Below, piece by piece: positions 1 to 8,700 of a stretch of DNA of 34,748 bases. Below the pieces are notes generated by a model. That model was not told the origin of the DNA, made no database searches, and worked only from the letters and a program-made list of their open reading frames with translations. The stretch is from Candidatus Kuenenia stuttgartensis (GTDB lineage Bacteria > Planctomycetota > Planctomycetia > Planctomycetales > Planctomycetaceae): NCBI GenBank assembly GCA_945861975.1, contig CAMAXD010000017.1, positions 1 to 34,748 of the forward strand, given 5' to 3'. Position numbers and translations under genes: made by a program. Numbering within the stretch: the stretch's first letter is position 1; each line of letters opens with the position of its first letter.

Positions 1-720
1 CGGCGATCGCTTCTGTCACAGATCGATGTTGAACGACGACGGCTGGATCAGTTTGCATCCGTGACGCCGTCCTCCTATCAACGCAATCAGCGGCAGGCGT
101 TCGATATTCTAACCTCGTCGGCCATGCGGCAGGCATTCGATTTGTCGCAGGAAGATCCAAAGATGGTGGATCGATACGGCCAAACCCTGTTTGGGAATTC
201 CACGTTGATCGCGCGGCGTCTGATTGAGGCGGGCGTTCGCTTCGTCAATGTCACCTGGGATCTGTTCTGGGGCCCGGTGAATGTTGACTACGATGCCTGG
301 GACACGCACAACAACAACTTCAACATCCTGAAGAAGAATAAGTTACCAGGATTTGACCAGACCATGCACGCTCTGATGACGGACCTGCAGGAACGCGGAC
401 TGCTGGATGAAACGCTGATTGTGGTGACCAGTGAAATGGGTCGCACGCCGCGTATCAACGCAAACTCGGGGCGAGACCACTGGACGAACTGTTATGGTTC
501 GCTATTGGCCGGAGCCGGAATTCGCGGCGGCACGGTCTACGGCGCATCCGACACTCAAGCGGCCTATGTTGCTGATAACCCGGTTCGCCCGGCAGATCTT
601 CTTGCAACTATCTATCGAACATTAGGCATCGATCCAGCGATGCGCGTGCCCGATCAAACCGGCCGTCCCATCGAGATTGCTCAGGGCGGTCATGAGATCT
701 TCGAAGTCATGACCGCATAA
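1..720 (+). CDS. DUF1501 family protein, C-terminal part (cut by window start)
   Basis: The reading frame is open from base 1 through the GTG that the ORF track uses at 61, so this is the 3' end of a longer gene. The visible ~239 residues match the C-terminal half of the DUF1501 family, an alkaline-phosphatase/sulfatase-like fold that is very abundant in planctomycetes and usually Tat-exported. Supporting motifs are ARRLIEAGVRFVNV, the WDTHNNNF block, VVTSEMGRTPRIN followed by GRDHW, and a closing ADLLATIYRTLGID segment. The same blocks recur in the full-length DUF1501 at 28829-30265. The biochemical role of the family is not established; partner genes are usually PSD1-type cytochromes, and any such partner would lie outside the window here. 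The stop is only 13 bp from the stop of the convergent putA-like gene, and I see no clear terminator between them. Confidence 0.9.
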   Translation, partial: RRSLLSQIDVERRRLDQFASVTPSSYQRNQRQAFDILTSSAMRQAFDLSQEDPKMVDRYGQTLFGNSTLIARRLIEAGVRFVNVTWDLFWGPVNVDYDAWDTHNNNFNILKKNKLPGFDQTMHALMTDLQERGLLDETLIVVTSEMGRTPRINANSGRDHWTNCYGSLLAGAGIRGGTVYGASDTQAAYVADNPVRPADLLATIYRTLGIDPAMRVPDQTGRPIEIAQGGHEIFEVMTA

Positions 721-733
721 TCCTGCTCAAACA

Positions 734-3700
734 CTACTCGTCCTGTTTCGGAGCGAATCCACGACGCATTGTGTTCTCCGACACATTAATCGGAATCAAG
801 AACTGCAGCAGGTAGTCTGGACCACCAGCTTTGCTGCCAATGCCCGACATCTTGTACCCACCAAACGGATGACGTTGCACAAGTGCACCCGTGATCTCAC
901 GATTCAGGTACAGGTTGCCCACTTCAAACTCATTGCGAGCACGTCGTAGGGTCTGTGGGCTGCGACTGTAGACGCCTCCGGTCAGAGCGTATCGCGTATT
1001 GTTGGCGATACTGAATGCCTCATCCAGATTCTTAGCCCGGATCACTGAAAGAACCGGCCCGAAGATCTCGTTCTGAGCCAAAGGAGAGGTCGGATCAACA
1101 TCGATGAAGATGTGCGGACCGACGAAACTCCCCTGCTTTGTCAGAGGTCCCGGATCCATCGCAAGTGTCAGAATTCCACCATGCTCCGGATCAACTTTGC
1201 GAATCGTCTCGAGAATTCTGTCACGAGCCTCATCGTCAATCACAGGACCAATTGTCGTACTCGGATCTTCAGCCGTACCAATCTTCAGACTCTTCGTCGC
1301 TTCGATCAAGCGGTCCACAAACGGCTTATAGGCAGCCTCGAGAATGATTACACGAGAACACGCTGAACATTTCTGTCCGGCATAGCCAAACGCACTGCGA
1401 ATGACTCCCATAACGGCTTCATCAAGATCCGCGTCGTCGTCGACGATGATGGCATTCTTGCCACCCATTTCCGCAATGACCCGTCTTACATTCTTTTGAC
1501 GTTTGTCGGTGTCAGCGGCAGCGCGATTAATCTCCAGCCCGACATTCTGTGAACCGGTGAAGGCCACGAGATCTACATCCGGATGTCCGGCCAATGCTGG
1601 GCCGATTTCTTCGCCGATGCCAGGCACAAAATTGACAACTCCGTCCGGGACACTGGAGTTGCGAATAATTTCCATCAGTTTGGCAGCAACAACGGAAGAC
1701 TGCTCCGCGGGCTTCATGACGACAGTATTGCCAGTCACAACGGCCGCCAGTGTCATCCCCGTCAGGATCGCAAACGGAAAGTTCCAAGGAGCAATCACCA
1801 CGCAGACACCACGCGGACGGTAAGAATAGCTGTTGTCTTCGCCCAGAAAATCACATTTCTGAGCAGAACCAAGTCGCTTCATTTCATGAGCATAGTACAT
1901 GCAGAAATCGATGCCTTCGGCAACATCTGCATCCGCATCGGCCCACGGCTTACCGGTTTCGAAGACAACCCACGCCGTCAACTCAAAACGACGTTCACGA
2001 ATTTCAGCCGCGATCAGTTCCAGGTATTCCGCACGAGTTTCCACCGGAGTTGCGGCCCACATTCCGTATGCTCGTCGGGCCGCTTCAATCGCATCGGTCG
2101 CCTGATCAACTGTCGCCGAAGCGACGCGTCCGATGATCTCCGAAGTCTTCGAAGGATTTCGGGAAACGAGTGTGGCACGGCTGTCGCATGATTTGCCATC
2201 AATGATCAAAGAGTAGACGCCACCAAACTGATCGCGAACTTCAGACAAGGCGTGGGCCATCGCGTCACGGTTCTCCTCTTTCGAGAAGTCGATCAGCGGC
2301 TCGTTATTGAATCCAGGGCGAGGAGTACTCTGAATCGGAGGTTCTGTAGCGGAGTGGCTGGATGGCTTCATAAGAAGTTTCTCGACGGCAATATGTTCGG
2401 TGAAGCTTTGGCGGAGGAAAGAATCGTTTGACGTGTTCTCAAGCAGTCGACGTACGAGGTACGCCATGCCGGGAAGTAAATCGCCAAACGGCGTATAGAT
2501 GCGGACACGATGACCACGTTCCAGAAACAACTGGGCCTGTTCATCGCCCATTCCGTAGAGCATCTGGATTTCCATGGCCCGATCCGGAACCTGCAGCTCT
2601 TCTTTCAGAGCCAGACCATAAGCCAGACTGCGGAGGTTATGACTGGCCAGAGCCGGACGGAGCCACTGATAGTTTTCCATCAACACGCGTGTCAGTCGCT
2701 CATAACTGTCGTCTGATTGCCACTTGCGGCGAAAGACAGGAACCGGCCAGCCGCGATACTCGGCTACGATATTTTCGTAATCCCAGTACGCGCCTTTGAC
2801 CAGACGGATCCAGATCGGCGTGCCACGATTCTTCGCCCACTCCAGCATCTTGTGGAGATCGCTTTCGGCGGATTCCAGATAAGCCTGAATAACGATGCCA
2901 CAGTCCGCGTAGTCACGGAACTCATCTTCCATCAGAACTCTGCGGAAGATTTCAAAAGTCAGCTCGCGATAATCGTTCTGCTCCATGTCGACGTGGACAT
3001 ACGCATTATTGTCACGAGCTGTTCGCAGAATTGGTCGCAGCCGAGCCGAGACGCGACGAATCGTGCCTTCCGCGTCAATCGGTGAAAACTGACTGTCCAG
3101 AGCGGACAGTTTCAGACTGACGTTGACGCGAGGAATTCGACCTTCGTGGTCAGAATCCAACAGCATGTCCTCAGGCCATTCATTGACCTGCTGAGCCATG
3201 CCATTGATAAGATCGATGTACGATTGCTGATATCGATCCGCTTCATAATCACTGATGACCGCTTCGCCCAGCAGATCGAGAGTGAATGCATAGCGGTTTC
3301 GGCGAATGCGGCGAACAGAGGCCAGAACTTCATCAACATTGGAGCCCGCAATAAACCGCCGAGCCATCCGTGCCGCATTCGTGCGTGCATTAAAAGCCAG
3401 CGCGCGACTCAGAATGCTGTTGCTGGTTGACAGATCAAGCCCAAGGCGAGCGGCCCATGGCAGGTGATCTCGCACTTCTTCAAAGTACTCGTCAAGGTGA
3501 CGTGCGATCGCGGTGTGATCCCGAAGCATCGGCAACACATCGACAAAGCGAAACATCTGAACTTTGACCGCTTCGTCATTCATCGCCCACGACATCAGGC
3601 GATCTTCCCACCAGCGACCATGGAAGATCGACGGCGAACGATGCTGAATCCGGCCGAATAGCTCACGACCAATTTCCAGCGTCCGCTGCTCAGTCTGGTC

Positions 3701-3859
3701 GTTGTCCGTCGAACTGCTCTTCACAGCAGCAGAAGCAGCTTTCTTCGGAGTCTTTTCCGATGCTGAGCGCGAAGCGGGATTTGCAGTTTGCTTCTCAGCC
3801 GGCTTTACTTCACTGGCTTCTTCAGCCTTTGCTGCTGATTTTGCTGCCTTTTTGGCCAT
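734..3859 (-). CDS. putA: Bifunctional proline dehydrogenase / L-glutamate gamma-semialdehyde dehydrogenase (PutA-like)
   Basis: The enzyme would oxidise proline to pyrroline-5-carboxylate (FAD-dependent domain) and then glutamate semialdehyde to glutamate (NAD-dependent ALDH domain). Residues 1-55 form a Lys/Ala/Ser-rich low-complexity leader (MAKKAAKSAAKAEE). Residues ~60-500 match proline dehydrogenase, with motifs VNVSLKLSALDSQF, VDMEQNDYRELT, RLVKGAYWDYE and LASHNLRS. Residues ~540-1030 are an aldehyde dehydrogenase: APWNFPFAILTGM, VAFTGSQNVG, AEMGGKNAIIV, catalytic cysteine in GYAGQKCSACSR (around residue 830), and NEIFGPVLSV. No N-terminal DNA-binding domain of the enterobacterial PutA autorepressor is visible, so it probably does not regulate itself. 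The start is the ATG at 3859. A perfect 22-bp inverted repeat lies 55 bp upstream of the start codon. Length (1041 aa) is normal for non-regulatory PutA proteins. Confidence 0.95.
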   Translation of the reverse strand: MAKKAAKSAAKAEEASEVKPAEKQTANPASRSASEKTPKKAASAAVKSSSTDNDQTEQRTLEIGRELFGRIQHRSPSIFHGRWWEDRLMSWAMNDEAVKVQMFRFVDVLPMLRDHTAIARHLDEYFEEVRDHLPWAARLGLDLSTSNSILSRALAFNARTNAARMARRFIAGSNVDEVLASVRRIRRNRYAFTLDLLGEAVISDYEADRYQQSYIDLINGMAQQVNEWPEDMLLDSDHEGRIPRVNVSLKLSALDSQFSPIDAEGTIRRVSARLRPILRTARDNNAYVHVDMEQNDYRELTFEIFRRVLMEDEFRDYADCGIVIQAYLESAESDLHKMLEWAKNRGTPIWIRLVKGAYWDYENIVAEYRGWPVPVFRRKWQSDDSYERLTRVLMENYQWLRPALASHNLRSLAYGLALKEELQVPDRAMEIQMLYGMGDEQAQLFLERGHRVRIYTPFGDLLPGMAYLVRRLLENTSNDSFLRQSFTEHIAVEKLLMKPSSHSATEPPIQSTPRPGFNNEPLIDFSKEENRDAMAHALSEVRDQFGGVYSLIIDGKSCDSRATLVSRNPSKTSEIIGRVASATVDQATDAIEAARRAYGMWAATPVETRAEYLELIAAEIRERRFELTAWVVFETGKPWADADADVAEGIDFCMYYAHEMKRLGSAQKCDFLGEDNSYSYRPRGVCVVIAPWNFPFAILTGMTLAAVVTGNTVVMKPAEQSSVVAAKLMEIIRNSSVPDGVVNFVPGIGEEIGPALAGHPDVDLVAFTGSQNVGLEINRAAADTDKRQKNVRRVIAEMGGKNAIIVDDDADLDEAVMGVIRSAFGYAGQKCSACSRVIILEAAYKPFVDRLIEATKSLKIGTAEDPSTTIGPVIDDEARDRILETIRKVDPEHGGILTLAMDPGPLTKQGSFVGPHIFIDVDPTSPLAQNEIFGPVLSVIRAKNLDEAFSIANNTRYALTGGVYSRSPQTLRRARNEFEVGNLYLNREITGALVQRHPFGGYKMSGIGSKAGGPDYLLQFLIPINVSENTMRRGFAPKQDE

Positions 3860-3914
3860 AACGTCTCAAACTCAATGCCGAATACCAAACAGAACGATCG
3901 TCGGATGCAAGCTG

Positions 3915-3988
3915 AGAAAAGGGGTCAGGAACCAATAGCCAATAGGCCCGAAGGGTGCTGCGCACGATTGGTTCCTGACCCCTTTTCT
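3915..3988. repeat. Perfect 22-bp inverted repeat with 30-bp spacer, REP/BIME-like
   Basis: The arms 3915-3936 and 3967-3988 are exact reverse complements built on the core GGGGTCAGGAACCAAT, with a 30-nt spacer that itself contains CCCGAAGGG. From memory, this core resembles the hairpins scattered around REP-associated IS200-like transposases in many bacteria. No transposase is present here. It lies just upstream of the putA-like start, so it may be transcribed in that gene's leader. Confidence 0.8.
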
Positions 3989-4309
3989 GAGTCTGCGGAT
4001 TCTAGGAGCATTCGCGTTTTCGGAAAGAACGTCTGCCGCATTTTCGCGCAGCGAGCGGAGGATTCCCGAAACAAACGCGAACCACCTAACGAAACCTCCG
4101 TTCAATTTCTACGGAGACGTTGCTTGAAAGTCGACGAATTTATGCCGGTTTTGGTTGAAAGCGGGCGAGACACGACAGGTCAGCAATCTGTTTCAATCAC
4201 CCGATTTCGGAATCCGCATAACCGGGGTTGAAGTGCATTACGCCGAATAACGTCAGCAAAACTGTCAACAAGTTCCTGCAGATGCCATGACGCTGAGCCA
4301 TCTCGTAAA
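3989..4309. other. Gene-free stretch between putA-like and PQQ-propeller genes
   Basis: The ORFs the track calls here (for example 3875-4231 +) run through the inverted repeat and show no family resemblance or signal peptide. I see no RNA gene or clear promoter. It presumably holds the putA-like promoter and the 3' flank of the propeller gene, but nothing specific can be named. Confidence 0.5.
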
Positions 4310-5611
4310 CTATTCAATCGCGTACAGGAACTTATCGGATCTCACAAGCAGTCGTGAACCATCGACGGCAAAACTGCCATTGAAGAGCGATCGATCATTC
4401 AGATCATTTGAAGCCAGTTGTTCGAATTCTGGCTTCGCCGCAACAACGAAGGTGCGGCCTTCGCGAGTCAGATAATAAACTCGACCATTGGCCAATAACG
4501 CAGAAGCATACACCTGTCCCGAACGATTCATCCGCTGTTCATAGACGACTTCTCCCGTCTCCGCTTTGGCACAGTAGGCGATCCCGAGATTGTCGTTCAT
4601 CCAGTAGAGATGTCCGTCGTGAAACACCGGTGATGTGACATTGGAACCTTTGAAGCTGGTCCAAAGTCGATGCGTCTTCGTGATATCTCCTCGACCGCCT
4701 GTCTTTACCGCCAGAGAAGCGACTCCCGAGCGACCTCCGAGGCAATAGATAATTCCGTCGTGGGAAATAACACTCGGAACCATGTACCAGGTGATGTCCG
4801 TCGCACAGGTCCACAGTTGCTCTCCGGAATCAGGATCAAAAGCCTGAATGCTTCCCTGAGTTGCGATAATCAACTCCGGCTTGCCGTCCACATTGGCGAC
4901 CACCTGAGGAGTATTCCATGCCTCCTTGATCTTGCCTGCTCGCCAGACTTCCTTGCCGGTATTCTTATTGACAGCCACCAAAGACTCGCTTTCAACACTG
5001 GCATTGATAAACAACAAATCCTTGTACAAAGTCGGTGAAGCTGATGTTCCCCAGCCATGCGTCTTCGAACCAACATCCGCAGTCCAAAGTTCTTTGCCAT
5101 CGTGGCTAAAGGCCATGACACCGGTTTTTCCAAAGAAGCAGTAGACTCGATCTTTGTCTGCTGTTGGAGTATTCGCCGCGAAGCCATGATCTCTGATTCG
5201 TTCTTCTTCCGGCAGCTTTGCGGGAATAATCTTCTGCCAGACTTCTTTTCCTGACTTGCGATCCAGACATAACAGATGTCTCTTCAGGTCTTCCTGCGTC
5301 CCTCCCGGATTGTTCGGAACAAAGAAGCCTGAATAGGCGGTGATGTAGATGTGATCGCCAAACACAACCGGACTGGAAGCTCCCGGTCCCGGCATTGGTA
5401 TCTTCCACGCGATATTCTCGGTGGTACTCCATGTCAGTGGCGTTGTCTTCGCAGACGAATCACCCTGCCCAGTTGGCCCTCGGAACGTTGGCCAGTTGTC
5501 ATCTGATGGAGACTGACTTCGCCTTGTCGACTGAGCAACGACTGTTGCTGAACTGACCAGAGTTGTGAAGGCGATACAAACACTCAAAGGCCTGAAGTAT
5601 CGCGAATCCAT
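4310..5611 (-). CDS. Exported PQQ-like beta-propeller protein
   Basis: This looks like an outer-membrane-assembly/quinoprotein-type eight-bladed propeller, a family that is very common in planctomycetes and usually lacks proof of PQQ binding. The mature protein opens with NWPTFRGPTGQG, the typical first blade of these planctomycete proteins. It continues with repeated blade motifs such as LLCLDRKSGKEVWQ, VAVNKNTGKEVWR and AFDPDSGEQLWT. The ORF track starts at a TTG (5650). I prefer the ATG at 5611, preceded by GGGAG, because it directly precedes a clean signal peptide (RYFRPLSVCIAFTTLVSSA). That leaves 433 residues. It is predicted to be periplasmic. It is downstream of the 1728-aa fusion gene on the same strand with a 128-167 bp gap, so co-transcription is possible but not shown. 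Its substrate or partner is unknown. Confidence 0.85.
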   Translation of the reverse strand: MDSRYFRPLSVCIAFTTLVSSATVVAQSTRRSQSPSDDNWPTFRGPTGQGDSSAKTTPLTWSTTENIAWKIPMPGPGASSPVVFGDHIYITAYSGFFVPNNPGGTQEDLKRHLLCLDRKSGKEVWQKIIPAKLPEEERIRDHGFAANTPTADKDRVYCFFGKTGVMAFSHDGKELWTADVGSKTHGWGTSASPTLYKDLLFINASVESESLVAVNKNTGKEVWRAGKIKEAWNTPQVVANVDGKPELIIATQGSIQAFDPDSGEQLWTCATDITWYMVPSVISHDGIIYCLGGRSGVASLAVKTGGRGDITKTHRLWTSFKGSNVTSPVFHDGHLYWMNDNLGIAYCAKAETGEVVYEQRMNRSGQVYASALLANGRVYYLTREGRTFVVAAKPEFEQLASNDLNDRSLFNGSFAVDGSRLLVRSDKFLYAIE

Positions 5612-5778
5612 CAGGATGGACTCCCTGCAGAAACGATTAGGAAAGAACAACTGCGTGAAAGACGATTACTTTTCTGGTTGCCAAACCTACTCACCGTAAG
5701 CACGAGGCCGAAGGGGGCGATTTGGTACAGTCGAACTAAATCAACAATCTGACAGAATGCTGTGTCGTGCAGAAAAAG

Positions 5779-8700
5779 TTATTTCTTCAGCGTTCTGACA
5801 TATTCAATCACATCTGCCAAATCCTGATGTGACAGATCTTTCTCCAGACCTTCCGGCATTAGTGATTTTCCGGTGCTTCGAAGTTCTTCAATGTCACTGC
5901 GGAGAATCGACTCGGTTTTGGCCTCCGCTGCGACCAGGGTCAGGCTGCTGCCTGTTTCGGTCGACAGAAGACCGATGACGCTTCGCCCAGATGTCGTGAC
6001 GGCCACGAAATTAAGGTACTTCGCCTCGACTGCGGCACTGGGGTCGAGTATGGCGCTGAACAGAGTTTCCGGCGTTCGATTCGTTAGAGATGCCAGATTG
6101 GGGCCTACCTCAAAACCTACACCGTTTTGCTTATGACAAGTTGAACACCGCTTATTGAATACCGCAGCGCCTCGCGTGGCATCGCCCGAAAGCTTCAGTG
6201 CTGGCTGGAACGATTCCATGACGGCCTTTCGATCAGCAGAAGTACCGGAGGCAAAGATCTTCTCCAGGCGTTCGCGAATGGCTGGCTCGCGAGTCGTCAA
6301 GAGTCGCTGCCTCATGGACGCATCGATCTCTGCTGCGGCAACCTGTCCCGATTCCATTTGCGTCAGGAGCTGAACGACCCACTCCGGACGGCTCGAGAGA
6401 ATGGAAAGAATCTGTGCACGTATCGCCGGAGAATGTGATGGCCAGCCGGCGAGCAATGCCTCTGCGGCGGCACTGTTGGACTGCGTTCCAAGATGCTGAA
6501 TGGCAGCAACTTGCACTGCGGTGGGAGTTTGCGGAGTCAGCATATTCTGCAACGTCGCAACATCCTCCGTGTGCGCGGGATCTCGCAAAAGTAGTGGGAT
6601 TGCGGCGACTCGAAGGATCTCATGCTCAGCGGAATCAGACGCCATTCGTCGCGCAATCACAAATGCCTGAGCGACGAATTCCCTGCCCTGCCCCTGCTTA
6701 ACGTGTTCGTCGATCGACCAGTCGCGAGCCTTCAGTCGATCCAGCATCCTTGCCAGACTCTTCATCTGCCATGCCTGCAGGCGATCATTCGAATCATCTA
6801 CGGTCAGCAACAGCAGCCGTTCCAGATCGTCGTGCCCAGCCATCGAAGCTGCCTGTTCAAACAGCGTGCCCGTGAGTTCGTCGCGATCTGTCGCAGAAAA
6901 TCCGGTGATACGGGATACGTCGGGCTCCAGTTCAAGGGACTCTGCCTGAACGATGGCACCAAAGCGATCGATTGTGTTACTGATGTTGCCCGCGTTGAGT
7001 GAGCTCATGACGGCCGCTCGCAGGTAAGGATCGGTATCGCGCAGCAGGAGCTCTCCTAAAATGGCTCCGGCGGCATTATCGCCCGGTCGACCGGCAACGC
7101 AGGCCAACTCCAGCCTTACTTTGGCATCAGGATCGCTGGTCAATGATGCCAATGCCTTCAGCTCGAGCCCAGACGCCGGTGCCAGACGTACGGCCCAGCG
7201 TCGAACTGCGGGATGAATGTCCTTGAGTGCCGTAGCAAGGATTTCCGGCGTCAACTTCCCAAGTCCATCCAGCGTACATAACGCCTGAAGGCGAGCCGTC
7301 GGGCGATGCCCACGAACAACCATCGTCTGTAACAACGGTGCGGCGGAATCGTCTTTTGAATCCACCAACAACCGTTGCGCGATATCACGACGCCAGCCGT
7401 TGGAACTCTCCAGTTCTGCCACAAGCTGAGGCGTGGAAAGTTTGTCGAATTGCTCCGAAGCGTTCCCATAAGCAGCCCCGTTTTTCTCATCGCCCTTCCG
7501 CACGATTCGATAAATTCGACCGCGGTCATCGCCGGATCGAAAGAATGGCCTGAGTTCATCCTGACCTTCTTTAGGCAGCCAATGAGGATGCTCGATCATA
7601 TAACGATACATGTCGACAATCCAAAGTGCTCCGTCGGGGCCGGTGCGGACCATAACAGGTCGGCACCAACGATCCTCGGATGCAAAGAAATCGTGCTTTG
7701 CATCAACTTCGGCAGGATCACGTTCCAGCCGAAAGCTGACACCGTCATCAATCAACAGGTTGTGCTGAACGAGATTACTGAAGGGTTCACACGTAAAGAC
7801 GTGCTGCGTATTGAGGCTTAATCGGCCATCCTCTTCCGATACCCCGAACAACACCTCATCCAGATACACCATCCCCGAACAAGCTGACGTATATCGCCCT
7901 GACTGCTCAAAGCTGTGAAATCGTTTCTCCGGCGGCGCAGCCGCGTAGACCGGTGGATTGGAGGGCGTCATCAACCTCCGAGGATCTGGCGGAGCAAAAA
8001 ACGGATTGCGTCGTATGTACGGATCTTCAAGCACGTAATGCCACAGAGGATAACTGTTCTGTTCGCCGAACCAGTTGCCCCACGCATCTCGATTTCGTCC
8101 AAACTGCGAGGGACCACTCTGAGGATCAATCAATCCTTCATCGGGACGAATTCGAAAATCCCGACTTCCAACGGTCGTCTTCTGATTGGTCACGTGCGAA
8201 AGAATCTGGCTGTCGGCACCGTAACCGGGATGATGACTGCCACTGGCACAATGCACCCAGTTATCCAGACCCCAGCGAAGACCGTTGACTCGCAGTTGCT
8301 GATTGCCTTCCAGAAATCCCGAAAACAATGTTTTGCGAACATCGACTGTTCCATCGTTGTCTGTGTCCTCAGCGTAAATAATCTCCGGGGCCGCCGTGAC
8401 CAATACTCCCTTACCCCACGCCATGACGCCAGTTGGAAACGGGATATCCTGAAGCAGCACCGTCGATGTTTCGTATTGGCCGTCGCCGTCCTTGTCTTCC
8501 AGATATCGAATTCGCCCGCCGGGCTTGCCATTGTTGTCCATGCCAGACGGATAATCGGCCATCTCCGCGACCCATAACTTCCCATCGGGGCCCCAGTCGA
8601 TCGCAACCGGGTCAATAACGAGCGGTTCTGCAACAACCAGTTGAAGTTCAAAGCCCTCACGAACATGAGCAACTTTCATGGACTCCGCAGGCGACATCGG

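Noticed and set aside
3872-4231. ORFs on both strands spanning the 3915-3988 inverted repeat
   Set aside because: They only exist because the repeat is open in several frames; no protein features.
8190-8672. 160-aa ORF and other sizable ORFs inside the 1728-aa gene
   Set aside because: They are shadows in other frames of a continuous coding sequence with recognisable domains.
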